Of a DNA stretch of 64,000 nt, positions 1 to 8,793 are shown piece after piece. The translations under genes were made by a program, and so were the position numbers. Below the pieces are notes generated by a model. The model was not told the DNA's origin. It made no database searches and saw nothing but the letters and a program-made list of their open reading frames with translations. Source of the DNA: Clostridiaceae bacterium (lineage in GTDB: Bacteria > Bacillota > Clostridia > Lachnospirales > Lachnospiraceae); contig CAJSZV010000005.1 in the NCBI GenBank assembly GCA_910574345.1, forward strand, positions 184,903 through 248,902, read 5' to 3'. Each line of letters opens with the position of its first letter. The first letter of the stretch is position 1.

Positions 1-1280
1 CCCAGTGTCAGGGAAGGAGTCAGCTTAAAGTTATACAGATCACCGATTCCGCCGTGGGAAGAAGGAGTATTGATAACGATACGGCAGGTCTTCATGGCAG
101 CTGCATGCTTTGCCATCTTCTCCTGCTCTCTCACGTCAATGTACAGGGAAGCGGTATGGCCGTAGCCGCCGTCCGCCACCAGTCTCTCGGCCTTGGCGAC
201 AGCCTCGTCAAAGGTCTTTGCCTTGTACATGGCCAGTACCGGAGAAAGCTTCTCATGAGCAAATTCCTCGGAGATATCCACGGACTCCACCTCGCCGATA
301 AGGATCTTGGCGCTCTTTGGAACTTCCACACCTGCCAGCTGTGCGATCCTGTACGCGCTCTGGCCAACGATCTTGGCATTTAAGGCGCCGTTAATGAGGA
401 TGGTCTTGCGGACTTTGTTCAGCTCGTCTCCCTTTAAGAAATAGCATCCTCTCACTTCAAACTCTTTCCTAACCTGGTCATATACAGGCTCCAGAACCGT
501 CACGGACTGCTCGGAAGCACAGATCATACCATTGTCAAAGGTCTTGGAATGGATGATAGAACTTACCGCCATCTTCACATCGGCGGTATCATCAATAATA
601 ACCGGTGTGTTGCCGGCGCCTACGCCCAGTGCCGGTTTGCCGGAAGAGTATGCTGCCATTACCATGCCCGGACCGCCGGTGGCCAGGATCGTATCAGAAT
701 TCTTCATAACTTCCTGGGTCAGTTCCAGTGAAGGCACGTCAATCCAGCCGATGATTCCTTCGGGAGCTCCGGCTTTTACGGCAGCATCCAGAACAATCTT
801 TGCTGCTGCAATAGTACAGTTTTTAGCACGTGGATGTGGGGAAATAATAATTGCGTTTCTTGTCTTTAATGCAATTAATGTCTTGAAGATAGCTGTAGAT
901 GTCGGATTGGTAGTCGGAATAACCGCTGCAATGAGACCGATAGGCTCTGCAACTTTTTTGATGCCGTAGGCCTTGTCTTCTTCCACAACGCCGCAGGTCT
1001 TTGTATTCTTATAAGCATTATAGATATACTCTGCCGCATAATTGTTCTTGATTACCTTGTCCTCGACAACCCCCATGCCTGTCTCGGAAACGGCCATCTT
1101 TGCAAGAGGAATTCTCTGCATGTTTGCTGCCTTTGCTGCTTCAAAGAAGATCTTGTCTACCTGCTCCTGGGTGTAGGTAGCAAATACCTTCTGTGCTTCG
1201 CGCATTGCCTTCATCTTAGCGGTCAATGCTTCCACACTGTCGATGATTTCTGGTACGGTGTTCCTTTCAGTTTTTGCCAT
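1..1280 (-). CDS. adhE: Bifunctional acetaldehyde-CoA/alcohol dehydrogenase, N-terminal part (cut by window edge)
   Basis: Only the first ~426 codons, the acetaldehyde dehydrogenase half, lie in the window; the iron-dependent alcohol dehydrogenase half would be off the left edge. The protein reduces acetyl-CoA to acetaldehyde and then ethanol, regenerating NAD+ in fermentation. The reading frame is open from the window edge to ATG at 1280, preceded by GGAGG with 6 nt spacing. It starts MAKTERNTVPEI, and the CoA-acylating aldehyde dehydrogenase motifs are visible, including the active-site region FDNGMICASEQS with the catalytic Cys. A separate ALDH (eutE/pduP type) is less likely because the N-terminal stretch is AdhE-like, but the missing C-terminus prevents proof. 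Confidence 0.9.
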   Translation of the reverse strand, partial: MAKTERNTVPEIIDSVEALTAKMKAMREAQKVFATYTQEQVDKIFFEAAKAANMQRIPLAKMAVSETGMGVVEDKVIKNNYAAEYIYNAYKNTKTCGVVEEDKAYGIKKVAEPIGLIAAVIPTTNPTSTAIFKTLIALKTRNAIIISPHPRAKNCTIAAAKIVLDAAVKAGAPEGIIGWIDVPSLELTQEVMKNSDTILATGGPGMVMAAYSSGKPALGVGAGNTPVIIDDTADVKMAVSSIIHSKTFDNGMICASEQSVTVLEPVYDQVRKEFEVRGCYFLKGDELNKVRKTILINGALNAKIVGQSAYRIAQLAGVEVPKSAKILIGEVESVDISEEFAHEKLSPVLAMYKAKTFDEAVAKAERLVADGGYGHTASLYIDVREQEKMAKHAAAMKTCRIVINTPSSHGGIGDLYNFKLTPSLTL

Positions 1281-1330
1281 ACTGGACCTCCATAATGAAA
1301 TTTTGTTTCTTGGTTAATGGGTTGCATATC

Positions 1331-1393
1331 ATTGATATTTTTTTAACATATCTCACGGTTTTTATTGTACTATTTCGTTAAAAAAATATCAAT
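1331..1393. promoter_or_regulatory. 17 bp perfect inverted repeat flanking the adhE promoter (Rex-like sites)
   Basis: attgatatttttttaac (1331-1347) and its exact reverse complement (1377-1393) are separated by 29 bp. One arm covers the -35/spacer of the predicted adhE promoter and the other lies just downstream of the -10. Each arm can be read as a degenerate redox-repressor Rex site (TTG-TA then TTAACA). Rex control of adhE is known in clostridia; assigning these sites to Rex is inference. Confidence 0.45.
1364..1392 (-). promoter_or_regulatory. Candidate adhE promoter
   Basis: On the minus strand TTGATA (-35, 1387-1392) is followed after exactly 17 nt by TACAAT (-10, 1364-1369), about 85 nt upstream of the adhE ATG. 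The -35 box and spacer lie inside one arm of the inverted repeat at 1331-1393, so a regulator bound there would compete with RNA polymerase. Confidence 0.55.
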
Positions 1394-1454
1394 ACGTATT
1401 TTTCACAAATATATACGATATTTTTAGTGGGTTTTGTGTATATTTTAAAAGGTA

Positions 1455-1494
1455 TCAGAACAGGCCGGAAATCCTTTTTTCCAGCCTGTTCTGA
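1455..1494 (-). terminator. Hairpin terminator after the surface protein gene
   Basis: Arms TCAGAACAGGC-GGAAA and TTTCC-GCCTGTTCTGA pair with a 6 nt loop and one G-T type mismatch. It sits 9 nt past the stop codon of the 1503-6371 gene, with a CTTTT stretch after it in the minus orientation. It separates the surface operon from adhE. Confidence 0.65.
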
Positions 1495-1502
1495 ATATCC
1501 TT

Positions 1503-4500
1503 TTACTGCTTTTCTTTATCTCTGATATGCAGTGCCTTGACTGTACATGCACCTCCGAAAGCACCTGCAAACAGCAATGCCCACAAGGCAGAAGTTATGC
1601 CATCGCCAACCTTAGGAAGACCATACATAGGAATCTCATTCTCCAATATGTACATCCACTGCTTTGTCACCGAATTCCACACCTTTACATAAGTCAGGGG
1701 AACTCCATCTTTCATAATAGTGATTCTCTCCGGGCTGTCAGGGTCATTGGGGTCAGGCAGCTCTGTGGGATATTCGGGGGTATTGGGTTCTGGCGGCTTT
1801 GGAGGATCCTTGGGTTCCTTAGGCGGAACTCTCGGATCTTTTGGCGGATCTCCTGGGTCATCAGAGGAGCCGCCTGGATTGTCAGGAGGATCTACGGGTT
1901 TTTCAGGGGGGTTTTCCGGTTTCCCAGGAGGATTCTCCGTGATCTCCCGGCAGTATCGCAGGATGATCGTCTCATCCCCTGCCTCCGTGGAGACAGCCCA
2001 CTGCTTGTCCGGATCGCAGTTGTAGCTGCTGTGATCCGTGGCAGTGCCATAACCTGCATTGATGTACTCATACAGCTGATTCTTATACTCCGGCTTATGA
2101 TCCTCATCCCTTGCGGTATGGGTAGAAGCCAGAGGGGCATAGACTGTTTCTATTTCTGTTCTTCCCACAAAAGTGTAGACAAAGCCGTCATTGTGTTCCA
2201 AAGTACCGGTAAATACATGGGAACTGTCCTCATCCGGAGATGAAGCATTTTCCTCGTCCTCAGAACTGCTATCGGACCCGTTGGCGTCTCCCAGAGTTTC
2301 CGCCTCACCGCCCAGGTTCGCTCCTGGTTTCCGGAAGTAGTATTCATGGACAATATTGTAGCTTCCTTCCAGTTCCCGATAGTAACGCAGGATAATGATC
2401 TGATTCCCTTCCTCCGTACCTTCCGCTGATGTCCAGTCGTTATTAGGCCGGTAGACCCAGCCGTCACCGGCATATTCATCCTTACCCGGGTCATATCCAT
2501 TCCCATTGCCGGTTTCCTCTATGATTCCGTATTGGGGCCGACCGTCATAGGTATATGTATATTTCCTCCCATTCACTTCAAAATTGGTTGGGCTTGTCAC
2601 TTTCTCAACACCTTCACCCATGTACTTTACACCCAATTCTCCATCCTGAGGCAGGATGCCGCTGGTGCCCTCCCAGTGATCACCGTCTTTATCCCGGAAA
2701 TAGTATACATGGATTACATTATAGCTTCCCTTCGGCTGTCTGTCCCGATAGTAGCGGAGGATAATAATCTGGCTGGCATCTTTGGTGACGTCAATGTAAT
2801 CCTTATCAGGCTCAACACCATAATTCAGGAGTTCGTCAGCTGAGCCCTGTCCATTGCCCTCTATGACAATACCGTTGTCATCCAATGCAATATCCCTATA
2901 AGCTTTGTCATTACAGGACGCCGCATCAAAGGCTTCCCGGAAATCTCGAACTTCACTGCCGTCGGTCTTTTTATCAGAGGATTTGTCTGCATCTTTATCC
3001 TGGACAGCTTCTTCTTTCGGTTTTTCCTCTTCTCCCCTGTCAGCAGCACTGCCGGTTTCCTCTTTTGAAGATTCCTCCTCGCCTTTGCCGGCGGCACTGC
3101 CGCTCTCTTCTTTCGAAGATTCTTCTTCGTCTTCGCCGGCGCTGCCGGTCTCCTCCTTCGAAGATTCTTCTTCGTCCTTGCCGGCGCTGCTGGTCTCCTC
3201 CTTCGAAGATTCTTCTTCGTCCTTGCTGGCGCTGCCGGTCTCTTCCTTCGAAGATTCTTCTTCGTCCTTGCCGGCGCTGCCGGTCTCCTCCTTCGAAGAT
3301 TCTTCTTCGTCTTTGCCGGCGCTGCTGCCGGTTTCTTCTTTCGAAGATTCCTCTTTGTCTTTGCCGGCGGCATTGCCGGTCTCCTCATTTAAAGACGTTT
3401 CTTCGTCATGGGTTTTCTCTTCTTCTCCATCATCCCCACTGCCCCGCTCCTTCTCGCTGTCATCTTTTGGAGATTCTCCAACCGAACCCCGATTTTCCTC
3501 CGTGATAACAATACCGTTATTCTCGGTAAAGACAACTTTAAGAAGACGATCATTGAAAGACATCGCTGAGAAGATTCCTCTGAAATTCCTATCTTCACTG
3601 CCCTGGGATTCCTCTAGGGAAGTATCTGTGATTTCAGCGCTTCCGGTTTCTTCTGATAGCTCTTCTTCTCTATTGGCCGTATTGCCAGTTTCCTCTTCCC
3701 TTGTCTCTTCTTCCTGGTCAGCCGCGCTGCCGGTTTCCTCTTCCCTTGTCTCTTCTTCCTGGTCAGCCGCGCTGCCGGTTTCCTCTTCCCTTGTCTCTTC
3801 TTCCTGGTCAGACATGCTTCCGGTCTCGTCTTCCCTTGAGCCCTCCTCTTCGTCATCTGCCGCACTTCTGGATTCTTCTGATGATTCCTCCTCTGTACTC
3901 TCTTTGAATTCTGTGGATTCCTCTCCGGAAGACTCTGGCTCCCTGCTCTCTTCCGAAACCGTGAAGTCTTCTTTTGGAGCTGTGAAATCCTCTTTGGAAG
4001 GTTTGCCTTCTCCTTTTGCGGAGTCTTTATCCTTTTCAGCATTGGAAACGGTAGAAACCTTATCGCTCAATTTCTCTTTCCCTTCCCTTTTGCCGGAGAT
4101 GCCGTCCACCCAGCCATATGCCTCATCGAAATGCTTATAGTGGTTGCCCTGAAAATCGGGAGCCTGACTGATGTCCAGAGCCTGATATTCTTCGCCTTCT
4201 TTACGGCCCAGCCTGGTGGTAATCTGGCTGTTCCCCTCATAGGTATAGGTGCCGTCCTCTTCCCGGACATAATACTCATGGATATAGCGATAGCCATACT
4301 CTCCTGTGGAGAAAGCATTGGTAAAAGTAACCTGACTCGTGGATCCTTCCGCCGTTCCATATACTGCACCGCTGTCCGTGTAGTTCAGCCGATACAATCC
4401 AAAACTGTCGCCCCTCGGTGCTATCTGGTACTCTCCGGCTTCCGGCAAGGCAATGGTTTGACTCTCTCCGGCCTTCACCTTTACTTCCCACTGTTTATAA

Positions 4501-6371
4501 GCTCCTCCCAGTTGATTTACACTGAAGATATACTCCCGGTCTTTTACTTCTTCGGGGTAAGTATGGCTGCAGGTATTAGGCAGGGGGATAAAGGAAGGCT
4601 TGGTGATAACGATGTCACGCCTGCCTCCGACCTTCACATTCATTGTCTTCCCCGCCTCCGTCGTTCCGAAGGGGTATCCCTCCACCTTCATGGTAAAGCC
4701 TGCAGGAGCCCAGTCAACGTTCTCCGTGATCTTATACGAACCTGCTTTCAGCCCCGTCAGCTGAAAGCTCTGCCCTGCCTTCAGCATCACGGTGGTGTCT
4801 TCCCTGTCCGTTGCCCCGTCAGGGCCGGGAATCAGGGTGTTTTTATTATTTTCGACTTTATAGTAATAGACGATCTTTTGGGAATCGCCAGCTTTCGGTA
4901 CAGGTGCAGTGATGGTCATCCAGCCGCGGTCATCCACCGTCAGACCACTTGTATACCGCATACCTGCCTTGTCAAAAGTTTTCGTCACTTCTTTTTCAGT
5001 ATATTCGGTCCAGGCAACACCAAGAAATTTTGCCGCAGAATTGCTCACATTCTGCGTCCGAAATCCGATAAACAGTGTCTTGGGGTAACGTGCCGTGGGT
5101 GTTTCCAATGAATAGGTACCCGCAGCGTTAAACTTACCATTTACTGACGAATAGGTTACTCCGCCTTTCTCATTACCCCATCCATAGGCGAAATCGTATG
5201 TGATGCTTGTGTCATTAATCTTTTTCTTATTTACGTCATAAAGAGGCCCCCAGGAATTCAGCTTTATATAAGTCGTACCATCTGTTAAGGAGAAAGTTCT
5301 AAAGACAGTATACTGCGGAGCCGACGAATATGCGCTTTTGGATTTTTTAGTCGTCTGCGGCATTGTCACGGAAAACTGGGTGTTGGCATCCTTTGTCACA
5401 CTGTACTCTGTCACGGTATACCCGCCTTTGGGAAGATTATCCAGCACATAGTCCTCACCGGATGACACAGATATCTCCCTTGGCACAAACTCAGTATCGT
5501 CCCCATATTCCGTTTCCGTCCGACCAATGGTAAAATAGTGAGTCACACCGTCGCCTGGTGTTCCGCCTGCTGTCAGAGTCAGCTTCCCCGGAGTTCCGTT
5601 GATATGGAAGCGGCCGGTTTTTTCTGCATTGATGGTCTCTTTCCTCTCCCCCAGCTGCAGCCGGTAGCCATCCGGGGCTGCTATCTGCTCAATGGTGTAG
5701 ATCCCAGCGCAGAGTGTATCGCCTGACGGCAGCTTTGTAATCTTCTTCTCTTCACCTGCCGCAAGAGAAAAGATCTCATCAAAAGCCTTGAAATTGCTTG
5801 TGGAATGTTCATCATAAGGTCTGTTGGTAATGTGGAACCAGATAGTCCCTTCCCCGTTATTCTCCCGTTTTATGGCAATAGTGGAATTATTTCTCAGCTT
5901 TACTTCATGTTTTCTGCTGTTAACATTTACACTGGCATCGGTGGAAGAACCTGACATGTTGTAGTGATCGCCGTTGCTGTCCTCGATATCAATATTATCC
6001 GTGATCTCCGTCACTGTAACACGAAAGGGGCCTTCGGACTTGTACGTTTTAGACTCCCAAACCAGCTTGCCATTCTCTTCCCTGGGGAGCTTAACGGTTT
6101 CATTAACCTCCACATCTTCCCACTCATTATTACTGTTCATGACCTTTCTTGTTCCTTCGATCTTGAATGTGTAGGTCCCTTCTTTGGCAAGAGCTTGAAC
6201 ATTTGCAGGAATATTGTGAAAATCGAATTCTTTCCTGATAATCAGGCTGTAACTCCCTGTTGGTTCCCACGCCTTCACCGTGACGGCAAACAATACTGTA
6301 CAGGCCAGCATGGTCATCAGCAGAAGGATGCCGGCTTCCAATACTCTTCTTCTCCCTTTTATGACATTCAT
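1503..6371 (-). CDS. Giant repetitive wall-anchored surface protein (1622 aa)
   Basis: Predicted secreted adhesin or surface-layer-like protein of unknown ligand. It has an N-terminal signal/membrane segment (about residues 10-35) and a long beta-rich region with collagen-binding-B-like repeats to ~690. Two acidic Ser/Glu repeat blocks follow (about 850-900 and 985-1110). Three MucBP-like modules open with HEYY/HVYYF/HEYYF and two close with IILRYYR-type ends (starting near ~690, 1215, 1335). A Pro-rich wall-spanning stretch covers ~1480-1550. The C-terminus has LPKVGDG, a hydrophobic helix and a basic tail, resembling a sortase signal with Val where LPXTG has Thr. It is the last gene of an apparent operon with the amidase (57 nt upstream). 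The start at 6371 is supported by a G-rich Shine-Dalgarno, itself a G10 run. No enzymatic domain was recognised. Confidence 0.85.
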   Translation of the reverse strand: MNVIKGRRRVLEAGILLLMTMLACTVLFAVTVKAWEPTGSYSLIIRKEFDFHNIPANVQALAKEGTYTFKIEGTRKVMNSNNEWEDVEVNETVKLPREENGKLVWESKTYKSEGPFRVTVTEITDNIDIEDSNGDHYNMSGSSTDASVNVNSRKHEVKLRNNSTIAIKRENNGEGTIWFHITNRPYDEHSTSNFKAFDEIFSLAAGEEKKITKLPSGDTLCAGIYTIEQIAAPDGYRLQLGERKETINAEKTGRFHINGTPGKLTLTAGGTPGDGVTHYFTIGRTETEYGDDTEFVPREISVSSGEDYVLDNLPKGGYTVTEYSVTKDANTQFSVTMPQTTKKSKSAYSSAPQYTVFRTFSLTDGTTYIKLNSWGPLYDVNKKKINDTSITYDFAYGWGNEKGGVTYSSVNGKFNAAGTYSLETPTARYPKTLFIGFRTQNVSNSAAKFLGVAWTEYTEKEVTKTFDKAGMRYTSGLTVDDRGWMTITAPVPKAGDSQKIVYYYKVENNKNTLIPGPDGATDREDTTVMLKAGQSFQLTGLKAGSYKITENVDWAPAGFTMKVEGYPFGTTEAGKTMNVKVGGRRDIVITKPSFIPLPNTCSHTYPEEVKDREYIFSVNQLGGAYKQWEVKVKAGESQTIALPEAGEYQIAPRGDSFGLYRLNYTDSGAVYGTAEGSTSQVTFTNAFSTGEYGYRYIHEYYVREEDGTYTYEGNSQITTRLGRKEGEEYQALDISQAPDFQGNHYKHFDEAYGWVDGISGKREGKEKLSDKVSTVSNAEKDKDSAKGEGKPSKEDFTAPKEDFTVSEESREPESSGEESTEFKESTEEESSEESRSAADDEEEGSREDETGSMSDQEEETREEETGSAADQEEETREEETGSAADQEEETREEETGNTANREEELSEETGSAEITDTSLEESQGSEDRNFRGIFSAMSFNDRLLKVVFTENNGIVITEENRGSVGESPKDDSEKERGSGDDGEEEKTHDEETSLNEETGNAAGKDKEESSKEETGSSAGKDEEESSKEETGSAGKDEEESSKEETGSASKDEEESSKEETSSAGKDEEESSKEETGSAGEDEEESSKEESGSAAGKGEEESSKEETGSAADRGEEEKPKEEAVQDKDADKSSDKKTDGSEVRDFREAFDAASCNDKAYRDIALDDNGIVIEGNGQGSADELLNYGVEPDKDYIDVTKDASQIIILRYYRDRQPKGSYNVIHVYYFRDKDGDHWEGTSGILPQDGELGVKYMGEGVEKVTSPTNFEVNGRKYTYTYDGRPQYGIIEETGNGNGYDPGKDEYAGDGWVYRPNNDWTSAEGTEEGNQIIILRYYRELEGSYNIVHEYYFRKPGANLGGEAETLGDANGSDSSSEDEENASSPDEDSSHVFTGTLEHNDGFVYTFVGRTEIETVYAPLASTHTARDEDHKPEYKNQLYEYINAGYGTATDHSSYNCDPDKQWAVSTEAGDETIILRYCREITENPPGKPENPPEKPVDPPDNPGGSSDDPGDPPKDPRVPPKEPKDPPKPPEPNTPEYPTELPDPNDPDSPERITIMKDGVPLTYVKVWNSVTKQWMYILENEIPMYGLPKVGDGITSALWALLFAGAFGGACTVKALHIRDKEKQ
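3046..3395 (-). repeat. 45 bp tandem repeats encoding acidic 15-residue units
   Basis: About seven copies of a 45 bp unit encode GSAGKDEEESSKEET with small variants; some copies are extended by one codon (GSAAGK). High DNA identity between adjacent copies indicates recent expansion and a likely length-variable stalk segment of the surface protein. Confidence 0.85.
3672..3815 (-). repeat. Second tandem repeat block (45 bp units)
   Basis: Three near-identical 45 bp copies encode GSAADQEEETREEET, flanked by more degenerate copies. It is distinct in sequence from the 3046-3395 block but has the same unit length and acidic character, so both probably arose from one ancestral 15-residue repeat. 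Confidence 0.8.
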
Positions 6372-6379
6372 TCCAGATT

Positions 6380-6389
6380 CCCCCCCCCC
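6380..6389 (-). promoter_or_regulatory. G10 homopolymer serving as Shine-Dalgarno of the surface protein gene
   Basis: The minus strand reads A, ten G, then 8 nt, then ATG. No other purine-rich Shine-Dalgarno lies closer, so the G tract itself is the ribosome binding site. Homopolymeric G tracts slip during replication, and tract length would change spacing and pairing. This is a layout known from phase-variable surface genes; variation is inferred, not seen. Confidence 0.6.
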
Positions 6390-6428
6390 TATTCGGTAAT
6401 TTTAAACCTTATGAGAATAAGCATTTTT

Positions 6429-7151
6429 TCATTTTCTTAGACTTTTCAGTTTTGCGTCCCGCTGTTTTTCCCTGTTTTCCGTCAACTGCCGATTCACCGC
6501 CGACGCAATGTCCGCCATCCGACTTTCTAAGTAAGGCCCCGGACACTCGGTTTCACTGCTGAACATCTTATGAAGAGTAAGATTGCCCTCCTCGTTACCG
6601 GTAAAGCACACCTTTGTAATGCCGTTTCTGCTGCAGATATCCGTACAGAGCATAATAAGAGTGTCATAAGCCTCATCACTTACATGCCAGTCTCCTCCCA
6701 TCTCATCATTAGCCACTTCGATGGTCACAGCCTGATTATCGTTCTCCCTGCTGCCGGATGTCCATGCCCGGTTGTCCTCTTCCACATAGAGGGCCACTCT
6801 GCCGCTGCTGTCAATGGCATAATTAGCGGAAGCCCTTCTGTCTCTATGAGAGAAGGTCTCTCCCAGACCTTCCAGACTCAGATCCCCTGCCATGTGATGA
6901 ATGGTCAGTTTCCTGATCTCATCGTTTCGGGGAAAGTCGGCATTGGGTGAGAGATAAATATAATCAATAAGACCGCTGTTCCTCTCAATCACTTCCTGCT
7001 CTTCGCTGTCTGTCAATTCTCTTCCTACATTATCCGGAAGCCTGGCAGAGAATGTATAACACAGGACCAGGACCGTCACAGCCGCCGCCAAAAAACCCAG
7101 CAAAAGAAGCCAAATACCGAAAAACTCCTTTTTTCTACTATCGGTTTTCAT
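6429..7151 (-). CDS. Membrane-anchored N-acetylmuramoyl-L-alanine amidase (Amidase_2)
   Basis: Predicted zinc amidase cleaving the bond between N-acetylmuramic acid and L-alanine in peptidoglycan, acting outside the cell. An uncleaved-looking N-terminal membrane helix spans ~12-34. Family landmarks are the zinc-ligand strand TIHHMAG (~93), NYAID, RAWTSGS, VTIEVAND, and the second ligand cluster LHKMFSSETECPGPYL (~203). The 240-residue length suits a single catalytic domain with no wall-binding repeats. The ATG at 7151 has AGGAG 7 nt upstream. The gene starts 10 nt after the Wzy_C-type gene stop and precedes the surface protein, suggesting a role in inserting or exposing that protein. The partner role is inference. 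Confidence 0.85.
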   Translation of the reverse strand: MKTDSRKKEFFGIWLLLLGFLAAAVTVLVLCYTFSARLPDNVGRELTDSEEQEVIERNSGLIDYIYLSPNADFPRNDEIRKLTIHHMAGDLSLEGLGETFSHRDRRASANYAIDSSGRVALYVEEDNRAWTSGSRENDNQAVTIEVANDEMGGDWHVSDEAYDTLIMLCTDICSRNGITKVCFTGNEEGNLTLHKMFSSETECPGPYLESRMADIASAVNRQLTENREKQRDAKLKSLRK

Positions 7152-7161
7152 TCATTCTCTC

Positions 7162-8538
7162 CTATGTCATCCCTATGTAATAATACAGATCCATTGCAAA
7201 CATAACTGCGAAGGCGCTAAATAGGATCTTCAGCGCCGGGCCTTCCTTTTTTCTTCCCCCGTTATGGGGATTCCCTGTAGTCATCATATTTAATGCCATA
7301 ATTCCCATATAGAAAAAACTGGTATCAATCATGTTGTGGAAACAAAAAGCAGTAAATCCGGCTTTTGTCCATGGCTCCGTTTTTTTCATGCAGCACCTGA
7401 CCACAATCACAATCAGCATAGCCATGGCAATCCATCCAAACTCAACCCCCACATGAAGCAGAATATTATGGATATGCCAGGTATTAAAATATTTATGACC
7501 GTCATTCAAATTAAGGAGCCGCCACTGATACGGCCCCACACCCAGAACAGGATTTTGCGTCAGATAACTCAGCCCGTTGCCCATCATCTCCAATCGTTCG
7601 GAAAATGTTGCAATAGAACTTGGACGAATGAGGATGGTTCCCCCTGCCGCCAATAATCCGCAAACCGCAATAAGGGCAGCGGCTTTAGGATAACACCGCA
7701 AAAAGAGTCCGAATTTTCTCCAACACCTCACCAGAACCAAACCATACAGAAAAAGCGGCAGACAGCTCCATGGCACCCCTGTACGGGCTGCTGCAAGATA
7801 CGTCAAAATTCCTGTTCCCATCCCCAGACTGGCCTTAGCAAGAATCCGGCAGGCATACGGGAACAAATCTTTATAAGAGCACTGTTTCTTTTTCGCAGTT
7901 AAAACAACAAGAATCCCTGCAGCCATAGCTGCAAAACTGCCCATAGACAAGGTCATGGCAAGTCCGATCAGCAAGATTGGCTCTATATATATAAGAAAGG
8001 AATTCCAATCCTTCTCTTCCCCTTCTGACACACATTGCATCAAGGAAAACCATCCTATGACAAGAAAAATTCCCATGGCATTGGCATTCCCCAGAAATCC
8101 TTCCAGTCTTCCCGCGCTGCCCAAGGTTACTGCCTGCCAGACAAACTGACTCACTCCTGCCGCCGCCACAGCGCCCGCCCATACAGCACACATTTGTCTG
8201 AGCAGATACAGTTCCCTGTCAGTCAAACATGCCATCAGAAGATATATCACCGGAAAGACCGACTGCATCGCCCCATAGCCCTCCACAATATTCCCGTATG
8301 TGGCATAGGAAGAAGCCATACTGATCAAATTATAAAGAATAAGAGGAACCAGAATCCATAAATCCACTTGTGCGGACTGCTGCAGCAATCCCGCCGCGCA
8401 CAAGATCAGCCCAAGCAGGGCAGATGCAGGGATATTTCCCACGCCAACCCATGTGAGAATAAATAACGACAAAAAAATACACACTACAAGGTAGTGATCA
8501 ATTAGGTAGTCCAGCCTATCTCCTATACTGCGGACCAT
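7162..8538 (-). CDS. O-antigen ligase/polymerase-type membrane protein (Wzy_C family)
   Basis: 458 residues with about ten to twelve hydrophobic segments. The long extracytoplasmic loop near residues 320-365 holds NPVLGVGPYQWR and HIHNILLHVGVEFG, typical of the Wzy_C/O-antigen ligase superfamily. Members polymerise or transfer lipid-linked glycans, including to proteins in the PglL/O-OTase branch; which applies here cannot be read. The ATG at 8538 has GGAGG at 5 nt spacing. It is the first gene of the operon with the amidase and the Ser/Thr-rich surface protein, so glycosylation of that protein is a plausible but unproven role. Confidence 0.75.
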   Translation of the reverse strand: MVRSIGDRLDYLIDHYLVVCIFLSLFILTWVGVGNIPASALLGLILCAAGLLQQSAQVDLWILVPLILYNLISMASSYATYGNIVEGYGAMQSVFPVIYLLMACLTDRELYLLRQMCAVWAGAVAAAGVSQFVWQAVTLGSAGRLEGFLGNANAMGIFLVIGWFSLMQCVSEGEEKDWNSFLIYIEPILLIGLAMTLSMGSFAAMAAGILVVLTAKKKQCSYKDLFPYACRILAKASLGMGTGILTYLAAARTGVPWSCLPLFLYGLVLVRCWRKFGLFLRCYPKAAALIAVCGLLAAGGTILIRPSSIATFSERLEMMGNGLSYLTQNPVLGVGPYQWRLLNLNDGHKYFNTWHIHNILLHVGVEFGWIAMAMLIVIVVRCCMKKTEPWTKAGFTAFCFHNMIDTSFFYMGIMALNMMTTGNPHNGGRKKEGPALKILFSAFAVMFAMDLYYYIGMT

Positions 8539-8793
8539 ATTTTCCTCCTCTGAAGCGGATTTTTTTGTGATTATTACTTCTTTTTACAAAAAATGAATTA
8601 TATTCATTGAACATATTATATCTAACATACCTTATCCTTGTCAATATATCGTCCGTCCTCTGACCGTATAAATTTATGGGGTCTTAAACACAAAAACCCC
8701 TTGCTGTACGGCATACATTAGACGGATCATCTTACATATGCCCCACAGAAGGAGTCTTTTCTCTTTATATTTAATTTTATCCTGGCTCTGCCA

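Noticed and set aside
3046..3395. CRISPR-like regular repeats
   Set aside because: Units are contiguous 45 bp codon-phased repeats without unique spacers, inside a long reading frame.
2905..4140. Long plus-strand Ser-rich frame (411 codons) opposite the surface protein
   Set aside because: It is the antisense of the acidic GAA/GAG-rich repeats; no ribosome binding site, and the composition is explained entirely by the minus-strand repeats.
8539..8793. Terminator or small RNA between the Wzy_C-type gene and trmO
   Set aside because: Only short, weak complementarity (gggtc-ttaaac with ccccttg) without a T-tailed stem.
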